64,000 nt of DNA from Bombella apis (GTDB lineage Bacteria; Pseudomonadota; Alphaproteobacteria; Acetobacterales; Acetobacteraceae), in NCBI RefSeq assembly GCF_018221685.1, contig NZ_JAGJTM010000004.1, positions 124,001 through 188,000 of the forward strand. The letters are read 5' to 3'. The notes below the pieces were generated by a model. It was not told the DNA's origin and ran no database searches. It saw only the letters and a program-made list of their open reading frames with translations. A program made the position numbers and the translations under genes. Below, piece after piece: positions 38,164 through 46,925 of this stretch (position 1 is its first letter; every line of letters begins with the position of its first letter).

Positions 38164-38195
38164 AATGCCGGGCAGAGAAGACTGTGCCCGGCATT
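38164..38195 (-). terminator. Intrinsic terminator of the MFS gene
   Basis: Perfect 11-bp stem AATGCCGGGCA / TGCCCGGCATT, followed on the minus strand by TTTTTCTG. It lies between the MFS stop and the LOG start. Confidence 0.88.
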
Positions 38196-38260
38196 CTGGC
38201 AACTGGCAGCCCCGCTGGGGAGGAACCGGGAAAGGCCCCCACCCAGCAGGCGGCTGTTGG

Positions 38261-39502
38261 TCAGGCAGCGTTTTTCGGCACACCACATCCCGGAATACGG
38301 GAGAAGATGGCACTGAAGGCGATACCACTGATGCAGAGCACACCAGCCACGGCAAACATGACACCCCAGCCCATGTGGTCACGCAGACCGCCCATGAACC
38401 AGCTGGAAATCACGATGGTCAGGTCGGTGAAGATGGAGTAGGCGGCGATCAGGATACCGTGGAACTCCGGCCCATCGGTACGGACGGCCATGGTGCCCAT
38501 GGCGGGGAAGAGCAGGGAGAAGCCCGCACCCGTCAGTGCAGCACCGATCAGGCCACCCGTGGGGTTGTGCACCAGGCAGAAGACGGCCATGGCAATGGCT
38601 TCCGTCACCAGGGACATGTAAGCGATCGGCACACCGCCATGCTTGTCGATCTGGCCGGAGACGAAAATACGCATGAAGATGAAGCAGGCAGCGAAAACGC
38701 CGAAGGCCACACCCAGGCCAGTCCAGTGGTTATCCGTGTAATACAGGGCCAGGAAGCTGTTGACCGTACCAAAGCCGACAGACCCGGCAGCCAGAGCGGC
38801 ACCATACGGCAGCACTTTCTTGACGGCGAGGGCGAAGGACATCGGCTTGCCTTTGCTCGGCAGCGGCTTGATGGCTTTGTAGAAGGTCAGCAGGATGATG
38901 CCGCCAATACCCAGCAGGGTGGCAAAAATGCCGACGGGCAGCAGCCGGATGTTCGGCAGGAGGCCGCTGAGGAACTGGCCGACGGTCACGCCAACGGCGA
39001 TACCACCGTAGGAGGTGACACCGTTCCAGGAGATGGCGACGGAGGAGTGCGCAGGGCCGACGCGGCGCAGGTTCCATGTCGTGACGGAGGTGGAGGTGCA
39101 GCTCTCGGACCAGCCGATGAAGAGACGGCTGATGAGGGCAATGCCCAGGGCCACATAGCGGGACGTGTCATTCAGGCCCATGAAGCTGGGGATCAGAGCC
39201 GCAAGGCACATCAGCAGGCCGGAGATGGTGCAGAAGATGAGACCATACCGCAGAATGGCCTTGGGGCCATGCACGTCAATGCGATGACCGACGATCACAC
39301 GCCCCATGGCGGTACCGATGTACTGCAGGGAGATGGTGCTGGCGGCAATGGCTGTGCTGAAACCCAGCGTGTTGTGCACGAACTGGGCACCAATGATGGC
39401 ATTGGGCAGCCCGATGACAAAATAGACAAGGAGGTTGAACAGGACTACGGGCATGACCCGCATGGTCGGCGAGCACGTATAGGTTGCGTCTTCATCAGAC
39501 AT
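38261..39502 (-). CDS. Major facilitator superfamily transporter (YfcJ/YhhS-like)
   Basis: A 413-residue twelve-helix MFS protein starting at ATG 39502 (AAGGGGA SD). The segment HNTLGFSTAIA followed by GRVIVGHRIDVHGPK (loop 2-3 motif) resembles the YfcJ/YhhS arabinose-efflux-like group. A cytoplasmic loop between the halves carries KPLPSKGKP. Substrate unknown. Monocistronic, with a clear terminator, divergent from the nudix gene. Confidence 0.87.
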   Translation of the reverse strand: MSDEDATYTCSPTMRVMPVVLFNLLVYFVIGLPNAIIGAQFVHNTLGFSTAIAASTISLQYIGTAMGRVIVGHRIDVHGPKAILRYGLIFCTISGLLMCLAALIPSFMGLNDTSRYVALGIALISRLFIGWSESCTSTSVTTWNLRRVGPAHSSVAISWNGVTSYGGIAVGVTVGQFLSGLLPNIRLLPVGIFATLLGIGGIILLTFYKAIKPLPSKGKPMSFALAVKKVLPYGAALAAGSVGFGTVNSFLALYYTDNHWTGLGVAFGVFAACFIFMRIFVSGQIDKHGGVPIAYMSLVTEAIAMAVFCLVHNPTGGLIGAALTGAGFSLLFPAMGTMAVRTDGPEFHGILIAAYSIFTDLTIVISSWFMGGLRDHMGWGVMFAVAGVLCISGIAFSAIFSRIPGCGVPKNAA

Positions 39503-39607
39503 GGGCGTCCCCTTTGCAGTTTCCGCAAGCCGTGCCCACCTGGTAACTGTAACCGGCACAGCCTTTCTTGGTTATCGACCATAGGTGAGAAAGCCTTTTG
39601 CGTCACG

Positions 39608-39623
39608 GGGCAATGATTTGCCC
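39608..39623. promoter_or_regulatory. Short palindrome between divergent MFS and nudix genes
   Basis: GGGCAA-TGAT-TTGCCC, a perfect 6-4-6 inverted repeat in the 277-bp divergent region. A possible regulator site; nothing else is recognisable here. Confidence 0.25.
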
Positions 39624-39779
39624 AGCTTGCATAGTTATGAATGGCTGCCATGCAGGGATGTCAGTAGGATGATATCTGGCTGGTTGGGGTAAAGCGTTTC
39701 ACTTTTTCTTCTTCACCATGATACAGGGCGGCCTGATCACGATGATGAGCGACCGGCCATTGCTGCGAAGGAGCCGATG

Positions 39780-40355
39780 ATGATTGATGATGCGGTAAAG
39801 AAAGCCTGTGAGGATGCAGGCTACCAGATTCTTTCTTCCGAGATGGTTTATGAAAACCCATGGACTGCGGTGCGGGAAGACAGGATCATCCATCCTGGTG
39901 GCAGGAAGGGTCTGTACGGCGTTGTCGAACGGGGGACGTTTGCCGTCATCATGCCCATGCATGCTGATGGTCGCCTGACACTGGTCCAGCAGTTCCGCTA
40001 CCCGGTGGGAAAGCGGCTCTGGGAGTTCCCCATGGGCATGTGGGAGACACGGCCGGATGCAGATGCCACGGAGCTTGCCCTTGGTGAGCTGCGGGAGGAA
40101 ACGGGCCTGCGTGCCGGTGAGTTGATCCATGCAGGGACACTGTATCAGGGAGCTGGATACTCCACGCAGATGGGGCATGTTTTTCTGGCCCGGAATCTTG
40201 TCCGTGGTGAGGCCGAGCGGGAAGCGACGGAAGCCGACATGAAGGTGAAAGACATCCCGCTTGCCGAGTTTGAGCGCATGATCGTGGAAGGGGAGATGAC
40301 CTGCATGGTTACGCTGGCCGCCTATGCCCAGATACGGGCCCGGGGTCTGCTCTGA
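39780..40355 (+). CDS. NUDIX hydrolase (ADP-ribose pyrophosphatase-like)
   Basis: A 191-residue enzyme hydrolysing a nucleoside diphosphate linked to another moiety. The Nudix box core is ELALGELREETGL, with the metal-binding REETG and the upstream Gly in PMGMWE. FAVIMPMHADGRLTLVQQFRYPVG matches ADP-ribose pyrophosphatases. Of two adjacent ATGs, the second (39780) has the better spacing (6 nt) to AAGGAG. It begins a same-strand run reaching hrpB. Confidence 0.88.
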   Translation: MIDDAVKKACEDAGYQILSSEMVYENPWTAVREDRIIHPGGRKGLYGVVERGTFAVIMPMHADGRLTLVQQFRYPVGKRLWEFPMGMWETRPDADATELALGELREETGLRAGELIHAGTLYQGAGYSTQMGHVFLARNLVRGEAEREATEADMKVKDIPLAEFERMIVEGEMTCMVTLAAYAQIRARGLL

Positions 40356-40369
40356 GGAGTCCCGTTCCG

Positions 40370-41023
40370 TTGCGGGCGGCAGTCCGCCCCGCTCTTCTGG
40401 TCCTGCTTCTGGTGGGAGGGCCGCTGCTTTTGTGGCGGATTCCGGCCATCCAGCATGGGCTGGGACTGATGCGGGAGTGGGCCGGGCAGCCTTATGCGGC
40501 CCTGCGGGTCCTGCCGCTGGCCGTGCTGTATTGTGCTTTTGGTCTGCCCCGGCAGGCACTCTGTTTCGTGCTGGGAGCGGGGTTTGGCATTGGCATCGGG
40601 GTGGTGGAGGCCAGCCTGGCCTATGGGGCCGGTGCCCTGCTGGGCTATGGCTGGGGGCGGCTCTGGCGGTGGAAATGCCCGGTCAGGGCGGTTAACGTGC
40701 CGTGGTTCATCCGGGCTGGACAGCGGGCTCCATTCCGCATGGTGGCCTGTGCCCGGCTGCTGCCGGTCGGGTCTGCCCTCCTGGTATCGGTCTCGTCTGG
40801 CATGGCGGGGCTTGCAGTTGGCCGGTTCCTGCTGGCGACCATGCTGGGAGGGTTGCCCCAGAATCTGGTTTTTCTTCTGGCTGGCAGGAGTGTAGAACTA
40901 CGCCATGGCTGGGCACTGGTTACCGCCGCCGTGCTGGCACTTCTTTCCGCCGTGTTGGGAGGCTGGGTATTACGCGGGTTTCACAAAGAGATGAGATGGG
41001 AAAGGCAGGATAGCGGAGCATGA
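40370..41023 (+). CDS. VTT/TVP38-type (DedA-like) membrane protein
   Basis: A 217-residue membrane protein with an N-terminal anchor, then a VTT-type core (FGLPRQALCFVLGAGFG, the re-entrant loop, and ACARLLPVG with its conserved Arg), and a closing helix. VTT proteins are linked to lipid scrambling or transport; the substrate here is unknown. TTG start at 40370, with GAGGAG 10 nt upstream, 14 bp after the nudix stop. Stop codon overlaps an ATG (ATGA) that could begin the next frame. Confidence 0.78.
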   Translation: MRAAVRPALLVLLLVGGPLLLWRIPAIQHGLGLMREWAGQPYAALRVLPLAVLYCAFGLPRQALCFVLGAGFGIGIGVVEASLAYGAGALLGYGWGRLWRWKCPVRAVNVPWFIRAGQRAPFRMVACARLLPVGSALLVSVSSGMAGLAVGRFLLATMLGGLPQNLVFLLAGRSVELRHGWALVTAAVLALLSAVLGGWVLRGFHKEMRWERQDSGA

Positions 41024-41088
41024 AGACGTCACAGCATGGCTTTTTTGAACATGCCCTGATTGGCAAACCGCTTATCAAGGGTGGGAAG

Positions 41089-42282
41089 ATGCCTTTCTGG
41101 CTGCCGATCCTTCTGGGAACGCTGACGGCGGTTGGCCCTGTCTCGACAGATATCTATCTGCCGGCCCTGCCAGAGATGGAGCAGCAGCTTGGTTCCGCAC
41201 CGGGAACGGGCAGCCTGACGATGGCGGCCTGGGTGGCGGGGCTGGCCATCGGGCAGATCATTGTCGGGCCGGTGACGGACCGCTTTGGTCGTCGTCGTCC
41301 GCTGCTTGTGGGTACCCTGTTCTATGCTCTGGCCGCAGCAGGCTGTGCCCTTTCGACCTCCATGCCCATGCTCTGTTTCTTCCGGGCTTTTGCCGCCCTG
41401 ATGGGGGCTGCCAGCCTCGTGGTGCCCAATGCCTGCGTCAGGGACCTGACAGTCGGCGACGCCACGGCGAAGATGATGTCCCGCCTTATTCTCATACAGG
41501 GTGTCGTGCCCATTCTGGCGCCGGCTCTGGGTGGTTTTGCTCTCCAGTTCATCAGCTGGCGGGACATTTTCTGGGCAACGTCCCTTTATGGTGTAGTGGG
41601 GCTGCTGGCGGTCTTCCTTTTCCTGCCAGAAACACTGGATGGCGAAGACCGTCACCCCATGCGTCTCTGGCCCATTATCGTTCGGTATGGGCAGACCCTG
41701 AAGGACAGGAACTACCGCTTCAATGCGCTCATCTGGATGGTGCAGGGATTCGTCATTTTCACCTATCTGACGGCTGCACCCTTCCTCTTCGAGAGCGTGT
41801 ATGCGTTCACGCCGTTCCAGTATGGCGTGCTGTTTGGCGTGATGGCGGTGTGCATGATCGGTTCGTCCCAGATCAATGCCTGGCTGCTGAACTACTATCA
41901 CAGCCGGACCCTGCTTCGGATCGGGCTGGGTGTCAGCTGTTTCGGGGCGGTTGTACTGCTGGGGCTGGCCATCTGGTCCGCACTGGATGTCGATGCGGCA
42001 GGGCATCTCAGGCACATCTATCTCTGGCCACTGTTCGGGGCGATGCTCTGTGCGCTGGGGCCGGGGGGATGCATTGGCCCCAATGCCATGGCCGGTGCCC
42101 TGCTGACACAGGGGCGCAATGCCGGTGTCGCTACCGCTCTGGCGGGGACGGGGCAGTATGTGTTCGGTATTCTGGCCAGTGTCATGTTCTCATGGCTGCC
42201 GGTGGGTACGGCGATCCCGATGGGGGGAATGCTGCTGGCGGCTTTCCTCCTCATGATCCTGTTTGCCCGCATGGCTCCCTGA
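41089..42282 (+). CDS. Bcr/CflA-family MFS multidrug exporter
   Basis: A 397-residue MFS antiporter. The start MPFWLPILLGTLTAVG followed by STDIYLPALPEM is the typical N-terminus of the Bcr/CflA (bicyclomycin resistance) group, and GPVTDRFGRRRPLL is the loop 2-3 motif. ATG 41089 has AAGG 8 nt upstream; an ATG at 41020 overlaps the upstream stop but adds 23 polar residues not found in the family. Drug specificity unknown. Confidence 0.9.
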   Translation: MPFWLPILLGTLTAVGPVSTDIYLPALPEMEQQLGSAPGTGSLTMAAWVAGLAIGQIIVGPVTDRFGRRRPLLVGTLFYALAAAGCALSTSMPMLCFFRAFAALMGAASLVVPNACVRDLTVGDATAKMMSRLILIQGVVPILAPALGGFALQFISWRDIFWATSLYGVVGLLAVFLFLPETLDGEDRHPMRLWPIIVRYGQTLKDRNYRFNALIWMVQGFVIFTYLTAAPFLFESVYAFTPFQYGVLFGVMAVCMIGSSQINAWLLNYYHSRTLLRIGLGVSCFGAVVLLGLAIWSALDVDAAGHLRHIYLWPLFGAMLCALGPGGCIGPNAMAGALLTQGRNAGVATALAGTGQYVFGILASVMFSWLPVGTAIPMGGMLLAAFLLMILFARMAP

Positions 42283-42377
42283 TGGCAGCAAGGAGAGCCT
42301 TCCCTTTCAAAAGGACGGCACAAGGGCCTATAAGGGGGGCTTCGTGCATATCATGACCTGCAATGTGAAGGCCTGCC

Positions 42378-42917
42378 ATGTCCTTTGAAGACCCCGCTCC
42401 GCTGGATTTGAAACAGTATATCCGTGAAGTTCCGGATTTTCCGAAACCGGGCATCCTGTTCTATGACATTTCCACCCTGATCCGGAATCCGGAAGCGTGG
42501 CAGGTGGCTACGGGGCGTCTGGCGCAGGCGGTGGCCCGCTTCCAGCCAGACCTTCTGGCAGGGATCGAGAGCCGTGGCTTCCTCACGGCAGCTCCGCTGG
42601 CAACCCGCCTCGGCTGTGGTTTCACCATGCTGCGCAAGCCGGGCAAGCTGCCGGGCAAGACCATTTCCCACAGATACAGCCTCGAATATGGTGAGGATGA
42701 GCTGCACATCCAGGCGGATGCCGTCCGTCCCGGCCAGCGTGTGGTGGTGCTGGATGATCTTCTGGCAACCGGCGGTACGCTGGCTGCCTCCATCGACCTT
42801 CTGCGCAAGGCTGGGGCCGAGGTTGTCGGGGCTTCCGTGATGATCGAGCTGCTGGCTCTGGGAGGCCGTGGAAAGGTTGACGTGCCGGTCACGTCCCTTC
42901 TGACATACGAGGACTGA
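42378..42917 (+). CDS. apt: Adenine phosphoribosyltransferase Apt
   Basis: Purine salvage enzyme making AMP from adenine and PRPP. The PRPP loop is [13 protein letters not shown] and the family start is [25 protein letters not shown] is also present. 179 residues is standard. AAGG precedes the ATG. It lies 27 bp before hrpB. LOG-type enzymes, one of which is encoded at 37.6 kb, can release adenine that Apt would salvage. Confidence 0.96.
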   Translation: MSFEDPAPLDLKQYIREVPDFPKPGILFYDISTLIRNPEAWQVATGRLAQAVARFQPDLLAGIESRGFLTAAPLATRLGCGFTMLRKPGKLPGKTISHRYSLEYGEDELHIQADAVRPGQRVVVLDDLLATGGTLAASIDLLRKAGAEVVGASVMIELLALGGRGKVDVPVTSLLTYED

Positions 42918-42944
42918 GCCGGGACAGGGCCTACAGGAGGCAGC

Positions 42945-45434
42945 ATGAGGTCGGATTCCCTGCCCGTGACGGCGGTCCTGCCGGCTTTGCTGGAGGCACT
43001 GGCTGCTGGCTCCAATGCCGTGCTGGTGGCGCCGCCGGGTGCCGGAAAGACTACGGCCGTGCCGCCTTTTCTGCTGGAGGTTGCGCCTGGCTGGCTGGGG
43101 GATGGCCGTATCCTGCTTGTGGAGCCACGGCGTGTGGCCGTACGGGGAGCGGCCCAGCGCATGGCGGCCTTGCGGGGTGAAGCCCCCGGCGGGGTGATCG
43201 GCTATCGCACCCGCATCGACAGTGCCGTTTCGGCCCGGACCCGTATTGAAGTCGTCACGGAGGGTCTGCTGGTCCGCCGCCTGCTGGCAGACCCCCTGCT
43301 GGATGGCGTATCTGCCGTCCTGTTTGATGAAGTGCATGAGCGGTCACTGGATGGCGACACGGCTCTGGGGTTCTGCCGGGACATGCAGCAGAGCCTGCGG
43401 CCGGAGCTGCGGCTCGTGGCCATGTCCGCCACGCTAGATGCGGGCCTTTTCACGACCGCCCTTCAGGCCCCGCTGATCGAGAGTGACGGACGGCAGCACC
43501 CGGTGGAGGTCCGCTACCGGCGGGACATTGCCCATCTGCGTGATCTGCCGGAGAGCTGTGCCCAGGCCGTGGCACAGGCCTGGCGGGAGGAAGAGGGCTC
43601 CATTCTGGCGTTCCTGCCTGGGGTAGGAGAAATCCGCAGGGCGCAGGCCAGTCTTCAGGGACTTCTTGGGGACCATGTGCCCGTCTATCTTCTTTACGGG
43701 GAGCAGTCGGTGGAGGATCAGGCCCGTGCGCTGGCTCCGGAGTCCGGGCGGCGTATCGTGCTGGCGACATCCATTGCCGAAACGTCCGTGACGGTTCCCG
43801 GTGTGCGTGTGGTGGTGGATGGTGGCTGGCGGCGTCTGCCCCAGCGTGATGCCGGTACGGGCCTGCCCCGCCTTCATACACGGCGCATTTCCCGGGCAAC
43901 GGCGGAACAGAGGGCAGGCCGTGCGGGGCGTCAGGCTCCCGGTATTGCCATCCGTCTCTGGTCTGAAATGACCCAGCGTAGCCTGATCGTGCAGGAAGTC
44001 CCCGCCATAAGGGAGGCGGACCTGTGTGATTTTGCCCTCGTGACGGCAGCCTGGCAGCAGGCGATGGGCACGGCCCCGGCGGCTCTGCCGCTCATCGAGC
44101 CAGCCCCGGAGGGGGGACTGGCCGCAGCGCAGTCCCTTCTCCAGTTTCTGGGGGCTCTGGATGGTCAGCGGGAGCTGACGGCTCTGGGGCAGCGGATGGT
44201 CGGGTTTGGTACGCATCCCCGGCTGGCTGCGATGCTCTGCGCTGCCCGGACGGTGGAGGAGATGGCCGTGGCGGCCTGTCTGGCGGCCCTTCTGGAAGAA
44301 CGTGATCCGCTGGGCGGCCGTGGGGGCCGGGGAGGAGAGGCCTCCGCTGACCTCCGGCTGCGTCTGAAACTCTTCATGCAGGATGATGCCCGTGTTCCCA
44401 GGCATGTGTTGCGGCAGCTCCGCCATGCTGCGGGGCGGTTCCTGCGCCGGGCCGGGCAGGGGACAGGGCCGGATGGTCTTGCGGACCTCGTGAGCGATGG
44501 GCTGACGGGTCACGTCGCGGGACGTCTGGTGGCGGCGGGGTTCCCTGACCGTCTGGCACAGCGGACCAGTGCCGATGGACGGTACCGTCTGGCAGGAGGT
44601 GGCAGTGCCCGCTTGGGGGCGACAGACCCGCTGGTGCGGGAGGACCTTCTGGCTGGGGCGGCCTTCCATGTCCGCAAGGGGACGGACATGACCCTTGCGG
44701 CTCCGGTCACGCTGGAGACCCTGCCCGATTCCGTACAGGCCAGCCTGAAGGAACAGCGGGAACCGGCCCTTGATGGTACATCGGGCAAGGTTATTGTCCG
44801 GCAGAGGCTGCGGCTGGGCAATCTGGTGCTGAAGGATCGTAATGTCCTCCCCGAGGCGGAAGACATCACGGTGGCCCTTCTGGCGAAGGTGCGGTCTGAT
44901 CTGGCCCGGCATCTGGACTGGTCGGCGGCGGCCCGCCAGTTTCAGGCCCGTGTCGCTCTGGCCCGGACGCATTATGCGCCCCATCTGCCTGATCTGTCTG
45001 ACGAGGCTCTGGCCGAGGACATGGAGTGGCTGGAACCGTGGCTTGCGGGACTGGACCGGCTCACACAGATTCAGGAGCTGGACCTTGTGGCCATTCTGGC
45101 CAGCCGTCTGTCCTATGAGGACAGGCAGGAGCTGGACCGCCAGCTTCCGTCCCATGTGGCTCTGAAGGTCGGGCGCAGGCGCATTGATTACACGACGGTC
45201 GTGCCATCCCTTTCTGCCCGGGCGCAGGACTTTTATGGCACCACGGCCCTGCCGCAGCTGGCAGGTGGCCGGGTGCCGCTCCATGCTACCCTGCTGTCCC
45301 CTGCCGGACGGCCACAGGCCGTGACGGCGGACCTTGCCCAGTTCTGGACGTCAGGCTGGCTGGACATGCGGCGGGACATGCGGGGGCGCTACCCCAGACA
45401 TAAATGGCCCGAAAATCCCGCCGAGGAGGCTTGA
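42945..45434 (+). CDS. hrpB: ATP-dependent RNA helicase-like protein HrpB
   Basis: DEAH-box-type helicase of 829 residues. Walker A is APPGAGKTTAVP near residue 28; motif II is DEVHER (DEVH variant); SAT and the C-terminal helicase block with ATSIAETSVT and QRAGRAGR follow, then the HrpB-specific C-terminal domain. GGAGGC is the SD. Role in bacteria is poorly defined (RNA metabolism). Last gene of the nudix-to-hrpB run. Confidence 0.95.
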   Translation: MRSDSLPVTAVLPALLEALAAGSNAVLVAPPGAGKTTAVPPFLLEVAPGWLGDGRILLVEPRRVAVRGAAQRMAALRGEAPGGVIGYRTRIDSAVSARTRIEVVTEGLLVRRLLADPLLDGVSAVLFDEVHERSLDGDTALGFCRDMQQSLRPELRLVAMSATLDAGLFTTALQAPLIESDGRQHPVEVRYRRDIAHLRDLPESCAQAVAQAWREEEGSILAFLPGVGEIRRAQASLQGLLGDHVPVYLLYGEQSVEDQARALAPESGRRIVLATSIAETSVTVPGVRVVVDGGWRRLPQRDAGTGLPRLHTRRISRATAEQRAGRAGRQAPGIAIRLWSEMTQRSLIVQEVPAIREADLCDFALVTAAWQQAMGTAPAALPLIEPAPEGGLAAAQSLLQFLGALDGQRELTALGQRMVGFGTHPRLAAMLCAARTVEEMAVAACLAALLEERDPLGGRGGRGGEASADLRLRLKLFMQDDARVPRHVLRQLRHAAGRFLRRAGQGTGPDGLADLVSDGLTGHVAGRLVAAGFPDRLAQRTSADGRYRLAGGGSARLGATDPLVREDLLAGAAFHVRKGTDMTLAAPVTLETLPDSVQASLKEQREPALDGTSGKVIVRQRLRLGNLVLKDRNVLPEAEDITVALLAKVRSDLARHLDWSAAARQFQARVALARTHYAPHLPDLSDEALAEDMEWLEPWLAGLDRLTQIQELDLVAILASRLSYEDRQELDRQLPSHVALKVGRRRIDYTTVVPSLSARAQDFYGTTALPQLAGGRVPLHATLLSPAGRPQAVTADLAQFWTSGWLDMRRDMRGRYPRHKWPENPAEEA

Positions 45435-45502
45435 GGCCGTTCAGTCTTCGGTTTTCTGTCCCCGGTGGTTCGAGCATGTGCTGCTTCGGGGAGGAGAGGC
45501 CA

Positions 45503-46570
45503 TCATATGGTATCGCCTACACGGGTGGATTGTATGACGAGGGGCAGGACCTGCTCGTGATATTGGTCCTTGCGGTAAATGTTCTTCACCATGTGGGGAT
45601 TGAGGCCCTTCGCCAGAATGTTTTCCATCCTGATGTCGAATTTGTTCAGGTTGTTGAAGACGACTCTTGTGAACAGGATGGGGCCGGTCACTTTCAGTGT
45701 TGCCACGCTGCCCGTGCTGTGCAGGTTGGGCGTGTAAAGGAAGATGTTAGCGATCAGCTGGTTGATGACCTTGGCCATAAGAGGATGGCCCGGCGCACAG
45801 ATGAGACACCATATGGGGAATTCGCCCCCTTCAATGTGGGAAAGTTCGGCTTTTTTGCCCCATTCGAAGTATTGGGGCAGGCTCCAGTCCCATTGTGAAA
45901 TGATGAACTGGTCGTCATCACGGATAATGGAGGATAATGGCCGGCTGCTGCCCGATTTCATGTCCAGATAGACGCCGCCATGCTGATACAGACAGAGATA
46001 TCTGAAAAAATCCGCCTGTGCTGCGCCATAGAGGCGGTTCAGCCGCAGATAGACACTCAACACGTCCCATCCATAATGGGTATGGATGAAGTCAATGCGG
46101 TCTTTTTCTGAATAATACCGGTACTCCCAGTCCTTATTCATTGTTTTCAGGGACGTTATGTTTTCAAGATAGCCTGTTTCCGGGTGAAGGGCATTGTCTG
46201 TCTGGTGGATGATGTGCGGTATATGGGGAGAAAAAGGTTTTTCCTGAACGAATTTGAAAGGAATGCTTGAGAGGCGTTTGAACTCTTCCCACCAGTTGGC
46301 CTTGTTGGCGAAGCCGAAGGTGCCTTCGGGGCGGGCGGACAGGAAATTGCCGTCTTTCAGCAGGACGAACGTATCATCCTTCGGGTTCAGGACGGTGATG
46401 CCATGTGCCCTCAGCTGTTCATGGGTGGGGAGGCAGGCCCTGTAATGTTCGATGTCGCAGAAATCGACATGCCTGAACTCATCATTCTGGATGATGAGAA
46501 CCGTAAAGAAATACGTCACGAAAATCGGGTGATGCAGGGCAATTGCATTACGTTCGCTGTGGGCTGTCAT
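45503..46570 (-). CDS. GT32-type glycosyltransferase with DXD motif (capsule/OCH1-like), atypical composition
   Basis: A 355-residue protein from ATG 46570 (AAGGA SD); an open frame continues upstream but lacks family features. The region IPHIIHQTD and the later AAQADFFRYLCLYQHGGVYLDMKSG carries the DxD-like sugar-nucleotide motif (LDMK) of the DXD-containing GT32 fold. Such enzymes add mannose, galactose or similar to surface glycans. Sample line 46081-46140 is only 40% GC, far below hrpB next door, so it was probably acquired. No other capsule gene is adjacent. Confidence 0.82.
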   Translation of the reverse strand: MTAHSERNAIALHHPIFVTYFFTVLIIQNDEFRHVDFCDIEHYRACLPTHEQLRAHGITVLNPKDDTFVLLKDGNFLSARPEGTFGFANKANWWEEFKRLSSIPFKFVQEKPFSPHIPHIIHQTDNALHPETGYLENITSLKTMNKDWEYRYYSEKDRIDFIHTHYGWDVLSVYLRLNRLYGAAQADFFRYLCLYQHGGVYLDMKSGSSRPLSSIIRDDDQFIISQWDWSLPQYFEWGKKAELSHIEGGEFPIWCLICAPGHPLMAKVINQLIANIFLYTPNLHSTGSVATLKVTGPILFTRVVFNNLNKFDIRMENILAKGLNPHMVKNIYRKDQYHEQVLPLVIQSTRVGDTI

Positions 46571-46925
46571 GTATCCGTCCTTCTGGCGCATCCGGCATGT
46601 CTTTTTCAGGTCTTCAGGAGGTGGGGGGAGCGATGGTGAGGCCATGTCACCATGGCTGTTTTCAGCCCGTGCTGTCTGAATGCTGGGTCTTTCCTGACCT
46701 GCCCTACCTGCCCTGAAAATGAAAGAAAAGTAAACTGCCACGGAGACCGGGTCCCTGCAAGTATTTTGCAAGGTGGAGACGGGGTGTTTTCTGCTGGGGC
46801 GGGCTGATATGTGGTACAGCCTGAAGGTCAGGAAGGTGCTTTCAAACGGGATGGAGTGTGGTAGGGAGTGGAAGACTTGAAGAGACATTGCGGCAGCCGT
46901 GCCGCAGTGAGGGGAGCGCATGTGA
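46571..46925. other. 355-bp divergent intergenic region between GT32 and htrA
   Basis: AT-richer than average. It holds a tandem 9-bp repeat ACCTGCCCT x2 (46697-46714), a TGCAA/TTGCA inverted repeat (46756-46770) and the htrA leader hairpin (46886-46909). No gene is supported here; the GT32 frame stays open to 46987 but shows no conserved sequence. Confidence 0.5.
46886..46909 (+). promoter_or_regulatory. Stable hairpin directly before the htrA SD
   Basis: CATTGCGGCA and TGCCGCAGTG form a 10-bp stem (one T-G wobble) closed by the tetraloop GCCG. The GGGGAG ribosome-binding site starts 1 nt after it. The structure could tune translation or stabilise the mRNA 5' end. Confidence 0.4.

Noticed and set aside
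45435-45502. Terminator between hrpB and the GT32 gene
   Set aside because: Only weak CCCCG/CGGGG complementarity is present and no T-run, so no terminator is claimed.
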